A DNA stretch of 64,000 nucleotides from Robiginitalea sp. (lineage in GTDB: Bacteria > Bacteroidota > Bacteroidia > Flavobacteriales > Flavobacteriaceae), in contig JAHECA010000002.1 in the NCBI GenBank assembly GCA_024642005.1, forward strand, positions 2,756 through 66,755, read 5' to 3'. Both the position numbers and the translations under genes were made by a program. Below the pieces are notes generated by a model. It did no database searches. It was not told the DNA's origin and saw only the letters and a program-made list of their open reading frames with translations. Below, one piece after another: positions 1-7,704 of the stretch (within the stretch, counting starts at the first letter, position 1; every line of letters begins with the position of its first letter).

Positions 1-2
1 AA

Positions 3-36
3 AGCCTGCCCGCCATGCGGGCAGTGCTTTTTTGTT
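3..36. terminator. Rho-independent terminator-like hairpin (CTGCCCGC-cat-GCGGGCAG followed by a T-run; possibly bidirectional)
   Basis: Perfect 8-bp stem with 3-nt loop followed by TTTTTT on the + strand; flanking AAAGC/GCTTT extends the symmetry. Confidence 0.7.
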
Positions 37-80
37 TTTCGCCCTTTCGCTCAAACAAGTTTGGCTCAGGGCGTAAAAAC

Positions 81-110
81 AAAAAAGTCAGAGCATGCGC
101 TCTGACTTTT
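81..110 (-). terminator. Terminator hairpin downstream of tRNA-Leu
   Basis: AAAAGTCAGAGC-ATGC-GCTCTGACTTTT, 12-bp stem; T-rich run on the minus strand (TTTTTTGTTTTT). Confidence 0.75.
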
Positions 111-121
111 CCTCTTATCCG

Positions 122-207
122 TACTCGGGACGGGACTTGAACCCGTACGGCCGTTATGGCCATTGGATTTTAAGTCCAACGTGTCTACCAATTCCACCAC
201 CCGAGCA
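122..207 (-). tRNA. tRNA-Leu (anticodon TAA)
   Basis: Minus strand TGCTCGGGTGGTGGAATTGGTAGACACG...TTGGACTTAAAATCCAA...GGTTCAAGTCCCGTCCCGAGTA: acceptor, D, anticodon, long variable arm and T-arm recognisable. Confidence 0.93.
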
Positions 208-219
208 GGGCACAACAAA

Positions 220-243
220 AAAACGCTGACGGGCAGCGTTTCT
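220..243 (-). terminator. Hairpin plus T-run between tRNA-Gly and tRNA-Leu
   Basis: Minus strand AAACGCTGCCCGTCAGCGTTTTTTT. Confidence 0.55.
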
Positions 244-253
244 TTGGGCTTGA

Positions 254-325
254 GCGAAAAACGGGATTCGAACCCGCGACCTCCACCTTGGCAAGGTGGC
301 GCTCTACCAACTGAGCTATTTTCGC
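254..325 (-). tRNA. tRNA-Gly (anticodon GCC)
   Basis: Minus strand GCGAAAATAGCTCAGTTGGTAGAGCGCCACCTTGCCAAGGTGGAGGTCGCGGGTTCGAATCCCGTTTTTCGC. Confidence 0.94.
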
Positions 326-425
326 AGTAAAATAAGAACGGATGCATCTCGAAAGATGCGGAGGCAAATTTAATACTTTTTAGAGCAATCGAACAAATAT
401 TTCAGAAAATTTGCTCGGATGCAAC

Positions 426-3041
426 TCAGGAAGTAGCCCGTTTTTTGGCCGAAAGCAACCGCTTGATTTCATTGAGTTTCATAAGCGCTTCCACTGGGGT
501 AAGCGTGTCGATATCCAGGTGCAGGATTTCTTCCTTGATCTGCTCCAGCAGGGGGTCGTCCAGGTTGAAAAAGCTCAGTTGCAGGTCGTTGCCGGCCGAC
601 TGCAGCCGGTCGGTGAGCTCCTCGGAGGCATGTGACTTCTCCAGTTTTTTCAGGATTTTCTCGGCTTTCCCCACCACCTGCTGCGGCATGCCGGCCATCC
701 GGGCCACATGGATACCGAAGCTGTGCTCGCTGCCTCCGGCTTCCAGCTTCCGCAGGAAAAGTACCTTGTCCTTCAATTCCTTAACCGAAACGTTGTAGTT
801 GCGGATGCGCGGAAAGGTTGCAGACATCTCGTTGAGCTCGTGGTAATGGGTGGCGAAAAGCGTCTTGGCCCTGGAGGGATGTTCGTGCAGGTATTCAGCA
901 ATGGCCCAGGCAATGGAAATACCGTCGTAGGTGCTGGTGCCCCGGCCAATCTCGTCGAGCAAAATGAGGCTGCGCTCCGAGAGGTTGTTCAAAATCGAGG
1001 CTGCTTCGTTCATCTCCACCATGAAGGTCGATTCGCCCAGCGAAATGTTGTCGCTGGCCCCCACCCGGGTAAAGATCTTGTCGACCAGCCCCAGCCGGGC
1101 CGACTGTGCAGGCACGAAGCTGCCGATCTGGGCCAGCAGCACAATGAGGGCCGTTTGCCGCAAAATCGCCGATTTACCGCTCATATTGGGGCCTGTGATC
1201 ATGATGAGCTGCTGCTCTTCGCGGTCGAGCCACAAATCGTTGGGGATGTACGATTCCCCGGCCGGCAGTTGCCGTTCGATAACCGGGTGGCGCCCCTGTA
1301 CGATGTGCAGTGTGGTGTCCTGGGTCATTTCCGGGGCAACGTAGCCGTGGTCTCGCGCCAGGGTGGCAAAGCCGCAGAGGCAGTCGAGCTCGGCCAGGGT
1401 CTGGGCGTTGCGCTGCACCGGGGCGATGTATTCCTGCATCCAGACCACCAGCTGGGCAAACAGCTGTTGCTCCAGCTCCAGGATGCGTTCTTCGGCCCCA
1501 AGGATCTTGCTTTCGTATTCCTTGAGCTCCTCGGTAATGTACCTTTCAGCGTTGACCAGGGTCTGCTTGCGGATCCAGTTTTCAGGAACCTTGTCTTTAT
1601 GGGTGTTGCGCACCTCGATGTAGTATCCGAACACATTGTTGGAGGCTATTTTCAGGGAAGTGATGCCGGTGCGGGCCGATTCGCGCTCGAGCATCTGGTC
1701 GAGGTAGTCTTTCCCACTGTGTGCCAGCCCGCGCAGCTCGTCGAGTTCGGCTGAGAAACCCGGGGCGATGGTGCGCCCTTTCCCAATGCCCACGGGGGCT
1801 TCTTCGCAGAGCATGGCCTTAATGCGCTCCCGCAGGGGGTCACACGGGTCCAGGGCCTCGGCCAGGCGCCGCAGGGCGGCGGGTTCTGTTTGCCCCAGCT
1901 GGCTTTTTACAGGGATCACGGCTTCCAGGGAATTCTTCAGCTGCACCGTTTCGCGCGGGCTCACCTTGCCGGCGGCCACTTTGGCGATGAGGCGTTCCAG
2001 GTCGCCCATTCGCCTCAGGTGATCCTGAATGCGCACCAGTTCGCTATCGCGGGCCACGTAGTGGGCTACCACCTGGTGCCGGCTGCGGATGGCCTCCAGC
2101 TCGAGCAGCGGCAGGGCCAGCCAACGCCTTAACATGCGACCCCCCATGGGGGAACGGGTCTTGTCAATTACTTCCAGCAGGGGCACCCCTTTGGAGTCGC
2201 GGGTGCGGAAGAGCTCCAGGTTCTGGATGGTAAAGCGGTCCATCCAGACGAAATCGTCGCTGGCCAGCCGCCTCAGGGTGCGAATGTGGCCGAGCTGCCG
2301 GTGCTGGGTTTCGCCCAGGTAGTGCAGCACGGAGGCTGCCGCTATGATGCCCAGGGGCAGGTTCTCGACCCCGAAGCCCTTGAGGCCGCCGGTCTTGAAA
2401 TGACCGGTCAGGGTTTCCCGGGCGTAGTCTTCCTGGAACACCCAGTCTTCCAGGTAAAAGGTGTGGTATTCGGGCCCGAAGCGTTCGGCGAATTCGGAGC
2501 GGTGGTTTTTGGAGAGGAGCACTTCTTTGGGTGCAAAATTCTGGAGCCATTTGTCTATGCCTTCCGGGCTGGCTTCGGCCACGAAGAATTCCCCGGTGGA
2601 AATATCCAGAAAAGAGACCCCCATGCGATGGCGGTCGTAGTGCACGGCTGCCAGAAAATTATTGGCCTTGGCCTGCAGCAGTTCGTCGCTGAGCGACACC
2701 CCGGGGGTAACCAGTTCGGTAACCCCGCGCTTCACAATGGTTTTGGTCTGTTTGGCGTCTTCGAGCTGGTCGCAGATAGCCACCCGCAGCCCGGCTTTGA
2801 CCAGTTTGGGCAGGTAGGTGTTCAAAGCGTGGTGCGGGAAGCCCGCCAGGGCGGTCATATCGCCCCCGTTGTTGCGCTGGGTGAGCACGATGTCGAGGAT
2901 GTCTGCGGCTTTTTCCGCATCGGTGCCGAAGGTCTCGTAGAAATCGCCCACGCGGAACAACAGCAGGGCGTCCGGATACCGGCTCTTGATGCTGTTGTAT
3001 TGCTGCATCAGCGGGGTTTCTTTCTTGCTTTTGGCTGCCAA
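426..3041 (-). CDS. mutS: DNA mismatch repair protein MutS
   Basis: 871 aa; TPLMQQYNSIKSRYPDALLLFRVGDFYE mismatch-binding N-terminus, Walker A GPNMSGKSA, LLDEIGRGTSTYDG. Confidence 0.97.
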   Translation of the reverse strand: MAAKSKKETPLMQQYNSIKSRYPDALLLFRVGDFYETFGTDAEKAADILDIVLTQRNNGGDMTALAGFPHHALNTYLPKLVKAGLRVAICDQLEDAKQTKTIVKRGVTELVTPGVSLSDELLQAKANNFLAAVHYDRHRMGVSFLDISTGEFFVAEASPEGIDKWLQNFAPKEVLLSKNHRSEFAERFGPEYHTFYLEDWVFQEDYARETLTGHFKTGGLKGFGVENLPLGIIAAASVLHYLGETQHRQLGHIRTLRRLASDDFVWMDRFTIQNLELFRTRDSKGVPLLEVIDKTRSPMGGRMLRRWLALPLLELEAIRSRHQVVAHYVARDSELVRIQDHLRRMGDLERLIAKVAAGKVSPRETVQLKNSLEAVIPVKSQLGQTEPAALRRLAEALDPCDPLRERIKAMLCEEAPVGIGKGRTIAPGFSAELDELRGLAHSGKDYLDQMLERESARTGITSLKIASNNVFGYYIEVRNTHKDKVPENWIRKQTLVNAERYITEELKEYESKILGAEERILELEQQLFAQLVVWMQEYIAPVQRNAQTLAELDCLCGFATLARDHGYVAPEMTQDTTLHIVQGRHPVIERQLPAGESYIPNDLWLDREEQQLIMITGPNMSGKSAILRQTALIVLLAQIGSFVPAQSARLGLVDKIFTRVGASDNISLGESTFMVEMNEAASILNNLSERSLILLDEIGRGTSTYDGISIAWAIAEYLHEHPSRAKTLFATHYHELNEMSATFPRIRNYNVSVKELKDKVLFLRKLEAGGSEHSFGIHVARMAGMPQQVVGKAEKILKKLEKSHASEELTDRLQSAGNDLQLSFFNLDDPLLEQIKEEILHLDIDTLTPVEALMKLNEIKRLLSAKKRATS

Positions 3042-3188
3042 GGCGTCTCAAAATTAGTGGATAGACGAAAATACGGGATTCGCCCGGCCCCGTCAAAGGC
3101 TGTTGATATCTTCGGATAACTTGGCATGCCCCGGGCCGGCCTTTACAAATGGCCCCAAAAGAGTACCTTTGCCTCAAGCTGCCCGCCC

Positions 3189-3722
3189 ATGCGCAAACTG
3201 AGCAACCCCGAACTGAACCGACTCGATGTGGACGCCTTTAAAGAGGCGCCCAAGACGCCTATTGTGGTGGTGCTCGACAACATTCGCAGCCTGCACAATG
3301 TAGGCTCGGTTTTCCGCACGGCCGACGCCTTCCGCATCGAAAAAATCATCCTTTGCGGCATTACGGCCACCCCACCCCACAAGGATATCCGTAAAACGGC
3401 CCTGGGGGCCACTGAAAGCGTGAACTGGTCGTACGCGAAAGACACCCTTGAAGCCATCGGCCAACTGGAGGCCACCCACCAGTGCTGGGCTGTGGAACAG
3501 GCCGAAAAATCGATCTCCCTTGAAGCCTTTGAGCCGCAGAAAGACGCGGCCTATGCCTTTGTTTTTGGCCACGAGGTGAAAGGCGTGTCTCAGGAGGTGG
3601 TAAACCGCTGCCGGGGGGTGGTGGAAATACCCCAGGGCGGCACCAAGCATTCGCTGAATGTCTCGGTGGCAGTGGGGGTGGTGCTCTGGGATCTGTACGC
3701 CAAACTGGCCCAAAAAAAATGA
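3189..3722 (+). CDS. TrmH/SpoU-family RNA 2'-O-methyltransferase
   Basis: VVVLDNIRSLHNVGSVFRTADAF and FGHEVKGVSQEVV...EIPQGGTKHSLNVSVAVGVV are SpoU family motifs; internal ATG 3189 preferred over 3126. Confidence 0.9.
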   Translation: MRKLSNPELNRLDVDAFKEAPKTPIVVVLDNIRSLHNVGSVFRTADAFRIEKIILCGITATPPHKDIRKTALGATESVNWSYAKDTLEAIGQLEATHQCWAVEQAEKSISLEAFEPQKDAAYAFVFGHEVKGVSQEVVNRCRGVVEIPQGGTKHSLNVSVAVGVVLWDLYAKLAQKK

Positions 3723-3742
3723 CCCCGGCACGGATGCCGGGG
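3712..3742 (-). terminator. Minus-strand terminator for the folK-dNK transcript
   Basis: Hairpin CCCCGGCA-cgga-TGCCGGGG (3723-3742) followed on the minus strand by T8 (3719-3712). Confidence 0.75.
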
Positions 3743-3827
3743 CCAACTTGAGCGTTTGAGTTAGTTTGTTCCTTTTTGAAAGGGAGGCGCAAGAAAGGCA
3801 ATCGCCCCGTGATTTACAAAAAATCCC

Positions 3828-5033
3828 TTAAAATTTAACACCCGGGTCGGGGAGGGTATACTCGGCCATCCGGTCGAGCACCCACTCGTAGTCGGCCGGC
3901 CTGGCTACAAAGTCTATTTCGGCCAGGTCGATGACCAAAGACGGCAGTTGCGGGCTGTTTTTCATGAAATCGAAGTAGCCCCGGTGGATGCTCTCGAGGT
4001 ATTCGGCCGGGATGCCGCGTTCGTAGGCCCGTCCCCGGCGCGCGATCTGCTCCAGCAGACGCTCGGTGTGCTGGTAGAGGTACACGTACAGACGGGGCTT
4101 GCGCACGTCGGAATACATGAGCCCGAAAAGCCGGCGGTAGAGTTTGTATTCGTCTTCCTGCAGGGTAATCTTGGCGAAGATGAGGCTTTTGTAGATGTCG
4201 TAGTCGCTCACCATAAAGCGCTTGAAAAGGTCGAGCTGGCGGGTATCTTCAATGTATTGCTGGTAGCGGTCTGCCAGAAAGGACATCTCCAGCGGAAAGG
4301 CATAGCGCGACCGGTCTTCGTAGAACTTGGGCAAAAAGGGGTTGTCTGCAAACCGCTCCAAAATAAGCTTGGCCTGCATCTGTTCGGCCATGAGGGTAGC
4401 CAGGGTGGTCTTGCCTGAGCCGATATTGCCCTCAATGGCCACAAAGCCGAGTTCTGCAAAGAGGGAAGCCCGGTCGGGGTGGAGTTTCAGGTCGGTTTTC
4501 TGCACGGTTGCCCGGTCGTGGCAGGCCTGCAGCAGGTTTCGGGTGTCTTTGTTCAGCACCGGGTGGTAAACCTGGGGGGCAATGTCGGCCAGTGGCTTCA
4601 AGACGAACGCCCGCTCAGCCAGGCGGGGGTGGGGGAGTTCCAGCCCTTCTTGCCTCACCACTTCGCGCCCGTAGTAAACGATGTCGATATCGAGGGTGCG
4701 AGACCGGTACCCCCCTTCGGGCAGGCGCTCCCGCCCCAATTGCTGTTCAATATCGAGCAGGGTTCCCAGCAGGTCGGCCGGGGAGAGTCCGGTTTCCAGG
4801 GCCAGGCAGAGGTTTAAAAATTCCCCTCCGGCAAAACCCCAGGCAGGGGAGGCGTAAACCGGGCTGATGGCCGAAATGCGGCCGGCCCGTTGTCCGATTC
4901 GGAACAGGGCCTGCTGCAGGGTAAAAGCCCGGTTTCCCAGGTTGCTGCCCAGGGAGAGGTAGACGGTTTCTGCGGCTTTGTTCACTGGGGAAAGGTACGC
5001 AAAATCCCACCGATCCGCAGGCCGGAATGACAC
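3828..5033 (-). CDS. folK: FolK (HPPK) - deoxynucleoside kinase fusion protein
   Basis: N-term VYLSLGSNLGNRAFTLQQAL...RTLDIDIVYYG (HPPK); C-term FVAIEGNIGSGKTTLATLMAE...FLADRYQQY (dNK P-loop). The start may be an internal GTG near 4985. Confidence 0.9.
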   Translation of the reverse strand: MSFRPADRWDFAYLSPVNKAAETVYLSLGSNLGNRAFTLQQALFRIGQRAGRISAISPVYASPAWGFAGGEFLNLCLALETGLSPADLLGTLLDIEQQLGRERLPEGGYRSRTLDIDIVYYGREVVRQEGLELPHPRLAERAFVLKPLADIAPQVYHPVLNKDTRNLLQACHDRATVQKTDLKLHPDRASLFAELGFVAIEGNIGSGKTTLATLMAEQMQAKLILERFADNPFLPKFYEDRSRYAFPLEMSFLADRYQQYIEDTRQLDLFKRFMVSDYDIYKSLIFAKITLQEDEYKLYRRLFGLMYSDVRKPRLYVYLYQHTERLLEQIARRGRAYERGIPAEYLESIHRGYFDFMKNSPQLPSLVIDLAEIDFVARPADYEWVLDRMAEYTLPDPGVKF

Positions 5034-5142
5034 CGGCTGTGACCGCCCGGCATGCCGCTGAAAGCCAGAGATCAGTGGGCTTCTGATGGTCGCTGCAAGT
5101 TCGGGGGCGAATGGTTATATTTGCCTGTATACTTGATTAGCC

Positions 5143-6897
5143 ATGGCTTTTTTGCGAAACCTGCTTGCAGCGATACTCGGCACTCTGGTGGCCTTCGGGA
5201 TCGTCCTGTTTATGTTCTTCCTCTTCCTGAGCCTGGCCGGTTCGACCGAACAGGTCCGCATCCAGCGGCATTCGGTACTCGATTTGAATTTCCCGTATCC
5301 GATCAGCGAATACAGCGGGTACGATGCCGAAGACCCCTTTTCGGTTCTCTTCGACCCCAGCATGGGCCTCAACGAGATTACCAAGGCCATCGCCATTGCC
5401 AGGACCGACGACCGCATCGACGGCATTAGCCTGGGCAGTTCCTACCTTATGGCGGGCCTTTCCCAGACACGGGCCATTCGTGAGGCACTGGCCGATTTCA
5501 AAAAGTCAGGCAAATTCGTTTATGCCTATGCCGACTTTTACATGCAAAAAGATTACTACCTGGCCAGCGTTGCCGATAGCGTTTTTATAAATCCGGCCGG
5601 CAATTTCGACTTTAAGGGCCTGGCCGCCGAAATTCTGTATTTCGGCGATTTCCAGGAAAAGTCGGGCCTGAAGATGGAGGTGGTGCGCCACGGTCGTTAC
5701 AAGAGTGCCGTGGAGCCCTTCCTGGGCAATGCAATGAGCCCGGAGAACCGGACGCAGCTGCAGGAATTGCTCGGCTCGATATGGGAGAGCATGCGGGCCG
5801 AAATGGCCGCAAGCCGGGATCTGCAACCCGATTCGCTCGACCGCATTGCCGACCAGCTGGGCGCGCGCGACCCGCAGCGGGCTTTGGCCACAGGGCTGGT
5901 CGATGGCATTATCTATGAAGACCAGTACGAAGCAAAGCTGCATCGCGAGAGCGGGGGAAGCGGGGACAAGCCTGAACGCCTGCCCCTGACGGAATACCTG
6001 CGCTACACCAAAAACAAGCGGCAATACGAGGGCACCGACCGCATTGCGGTGATCTATGCCCAGGGCGAGATTCTTTACGGCTCGGGAGGGCCTGCCTACA
6101 TCGGTCCTGAACAGATGCGCAAGGCCCTGCGCAAGGCCCGCGACGACAAGCAGGTAAAGGCTGTGGTGCTCCGCATCAACTCCCCTGGGGGCAGCGCCCT
6201 GAGCTCAGAGCTCATCTGGAGGGAAATCCAGCAGCTCAGGCAGAACAAGCCGGTGGTGGTCTCATTTAGCGACCTGGCCGCATCGGGCGGGTATTACATC
6301 GGGGTTGGCGCCGACATGATCGTAACCGAACCCACCACGCTTACGGGGTCTATTGGGGTGTTTGCCACCATCCCGAATATGAGCGGCCTGGCCGGAAAAA
6401 TAGGCATCAACTCCGAACAGGTGGGAACGCACCGGCAATCGGTAGACTATTCCTTTTTCGAGCCCATGAGCGACGACTTTCGCGACGTGCTGCGGCAGGG
6501 CATCGAAACGACCTATAACACCTTTTTGCAGCGGGTGGCCGAAGGCCGCAACCTTACCCTGGCACAGGCCGACAGCCTGGCGCAGGGTCGGGTGTGGAGC
6601 GGTACCGATGCCGTACGGCTGGGCCTTGCGGACCAGCTGGGGGGCATGCCCGAAGCCCTGGCATCGGCAGCCGGGCTGGCCGGTATCGACACCTACCGGA
6701 TTTTATCGCTGCCCAAATACAAATCGGGCCTGGAACGCCTGATGGACGACCTGCAAGGGGTTGGCGCAAAAGCGACTGAAAAGGCCCTCGAAGAAGAGCT
6801 TGGCGCCGACTGGGCCGGGTTGCTCCGCGAGATAAAGGCACAGCTCAGGCAGGAAGGCCTGCAGGCCCGACTGCCTTTCACCCTGAAAATCCATTAA
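5143..6897 (+). CDS. sppA: Signal peptide peptidase SppA, 67K type
   Basis: 584 aa; GIVLFMFFLFLSLAGS TM, tandem peptidase domains, LRINSPGGSALSSELIWREI, SFSDLAASGGYYIGVGAD. Confidence 0.95.
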   Translation: MAFLRNLLAAILGTLVAFGIVLFMFFLFLSLAGSTEQVRIQRHSVLDLNFPYPISEYSGYDAEDPFSVLFDPSMGLNEITKAIAIARTDDRIDGISLGSSYLMAGLSQTRAIREALADFKKSGKFVYAYADFYMQKDYYLASVADSVFINPAGNFDFKGLAAEILYFGDFQEKSGLKMEVVRHGRYKSAVEPFLGNAMSPENRTQLQELLGSIWESMRAEMAASRDLQPDSLDRIADQLGARDPQRALATGLVDGIIYEDQYEAKLHRESGGSGDKPERLPLTEYLRYTKNKRQYEGTDRIAVIYAQGEILYGSGGPAYIGPEQMRKALRKARDDKQVKAVVLRINSPGGSALSSELIWREIQQLRQNKPVVVSFSDLAASGGYYIGVGADMIVTEPTTLTGSIGVFATIPNMSGLAGKIGINSEQVGTHRQSVDYSFFEPMSDDFRDVLRQGIETTYNTFLQRVAEGRNLTLAQADSLAQGRVWSGTDAVRLGLADQLGGMPEALASAAGLAGIDTYRILSLPKYKSGLERLMDDLQGVGAKATEKALEEELGADWAGLLREIKAQLRQEGLQARLPFTLKIH

Positions 6898-6900
6898 CCG

Positions 6901-7611
6901 ATGCAGCTCTCAGACCAAAAAGCGGCCTATCGCATTTACTTGTTTCTGGGGGCGCTCTTTATTACCTCCCTGGTGGTTTCCAACCTGATATTTCAGAAAT
7001 TCTTCTTCTGGAAGCCCTTCGGCGACGCCCATCTTTTTGGCGCTCCCCTGTTCGAGCTGTCGGTAGGCATTTTGCCGTATCCGGTCACCTTTTTGATTAC
7101 CGACCTGATTTCTGAGATCTACGGCCGCAAAAAGGCCAACCAGGTGGTCACGGCCGGCATTTTCGCCTCCTTTTTCTCCATGGGGATTATCCTGCTGGCC
7201 CACGTGGCCCCTGCCATCTCCGATTCCCCCGTAGACGACGCCACCTTCGGCCGGGTTTTTGCCCTGTCGCCCATTGCCGTGCTCGCTTCCATGATGGCCT
7301 ACCTCTTTGCCCAGTACATCGATATCGCCATCTACCATTTCTGGAAAAACCTCACAGGGGGAAGGCACCTGTGGCTGCGCAACAACTTTTCCACGTTTTC
7401 GTCCCAGACGGTCGACACCTTTACTGTGGTCTTTTTGCTCTGCACCTTCGGCGTACTGCCCTGGGACAAGTTTTACGGCCTGTTTGTGGCCGGGGTTATT
7501 TTTAAGATCATGATAGCCGTGCTCGACACCCCTTTCCTGTATTTGTTCGTATATATCTTCAGAAGGAGGTTTGGCCTGAAGCCTGCCGAAGAGCTCGCCC
7601 TCGAATTTTAA
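6901..7611 (+). CDS. Queuosine precursor transporter (YhhQ/DUF165 family)
   Basis: Multi-TM; VGILPYPVTFLITDLISEIYGRKKANQVV and SQTVDTFTVVFL motifs. Confidence 0.9.
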   Translation: MQLSDQKAAYRIYLFLGALFITSLVVSNLIFQKFFFWKPFGDAHLFGAPLFELSVGILPYPVTFLITDLISEIYGRKKANQVVTAGIFASFFSMGIILLAHVAPAISDSPVDDATFGRVFALSPIAVLASMMAYLFAQYIDIAIYHFWKNLTGGRHLWLRNNFSTFSSQTVDTFTVVFLLCTFGVLPWDKFYGLFVAGVIFKIMIAVLDTPFLYLFVYIFRRRFGLKPAEELALEF

Positions 7612-7704
7612 TAAATATTTGGCGGTGGCCGCACACGTTTCGCCCCCTCTTCGGCGTTATTTACTTGCCGTAAGGCCTGTTCGGCCCAAATCCGCTGAGG
7701 CGCT

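Noticed and set aside
708-1754. 348-aa plus-strand ORF opposite mutS
   Set aside because: Shadow frame; mutS motifs on the minus strand are unambiguous.
6898-6900. PreQ1 riboswitch upstream of the YhhQ-type transporter
   Set aside because: Only 3 bp separate it from sppA, leaving no room for a leader.
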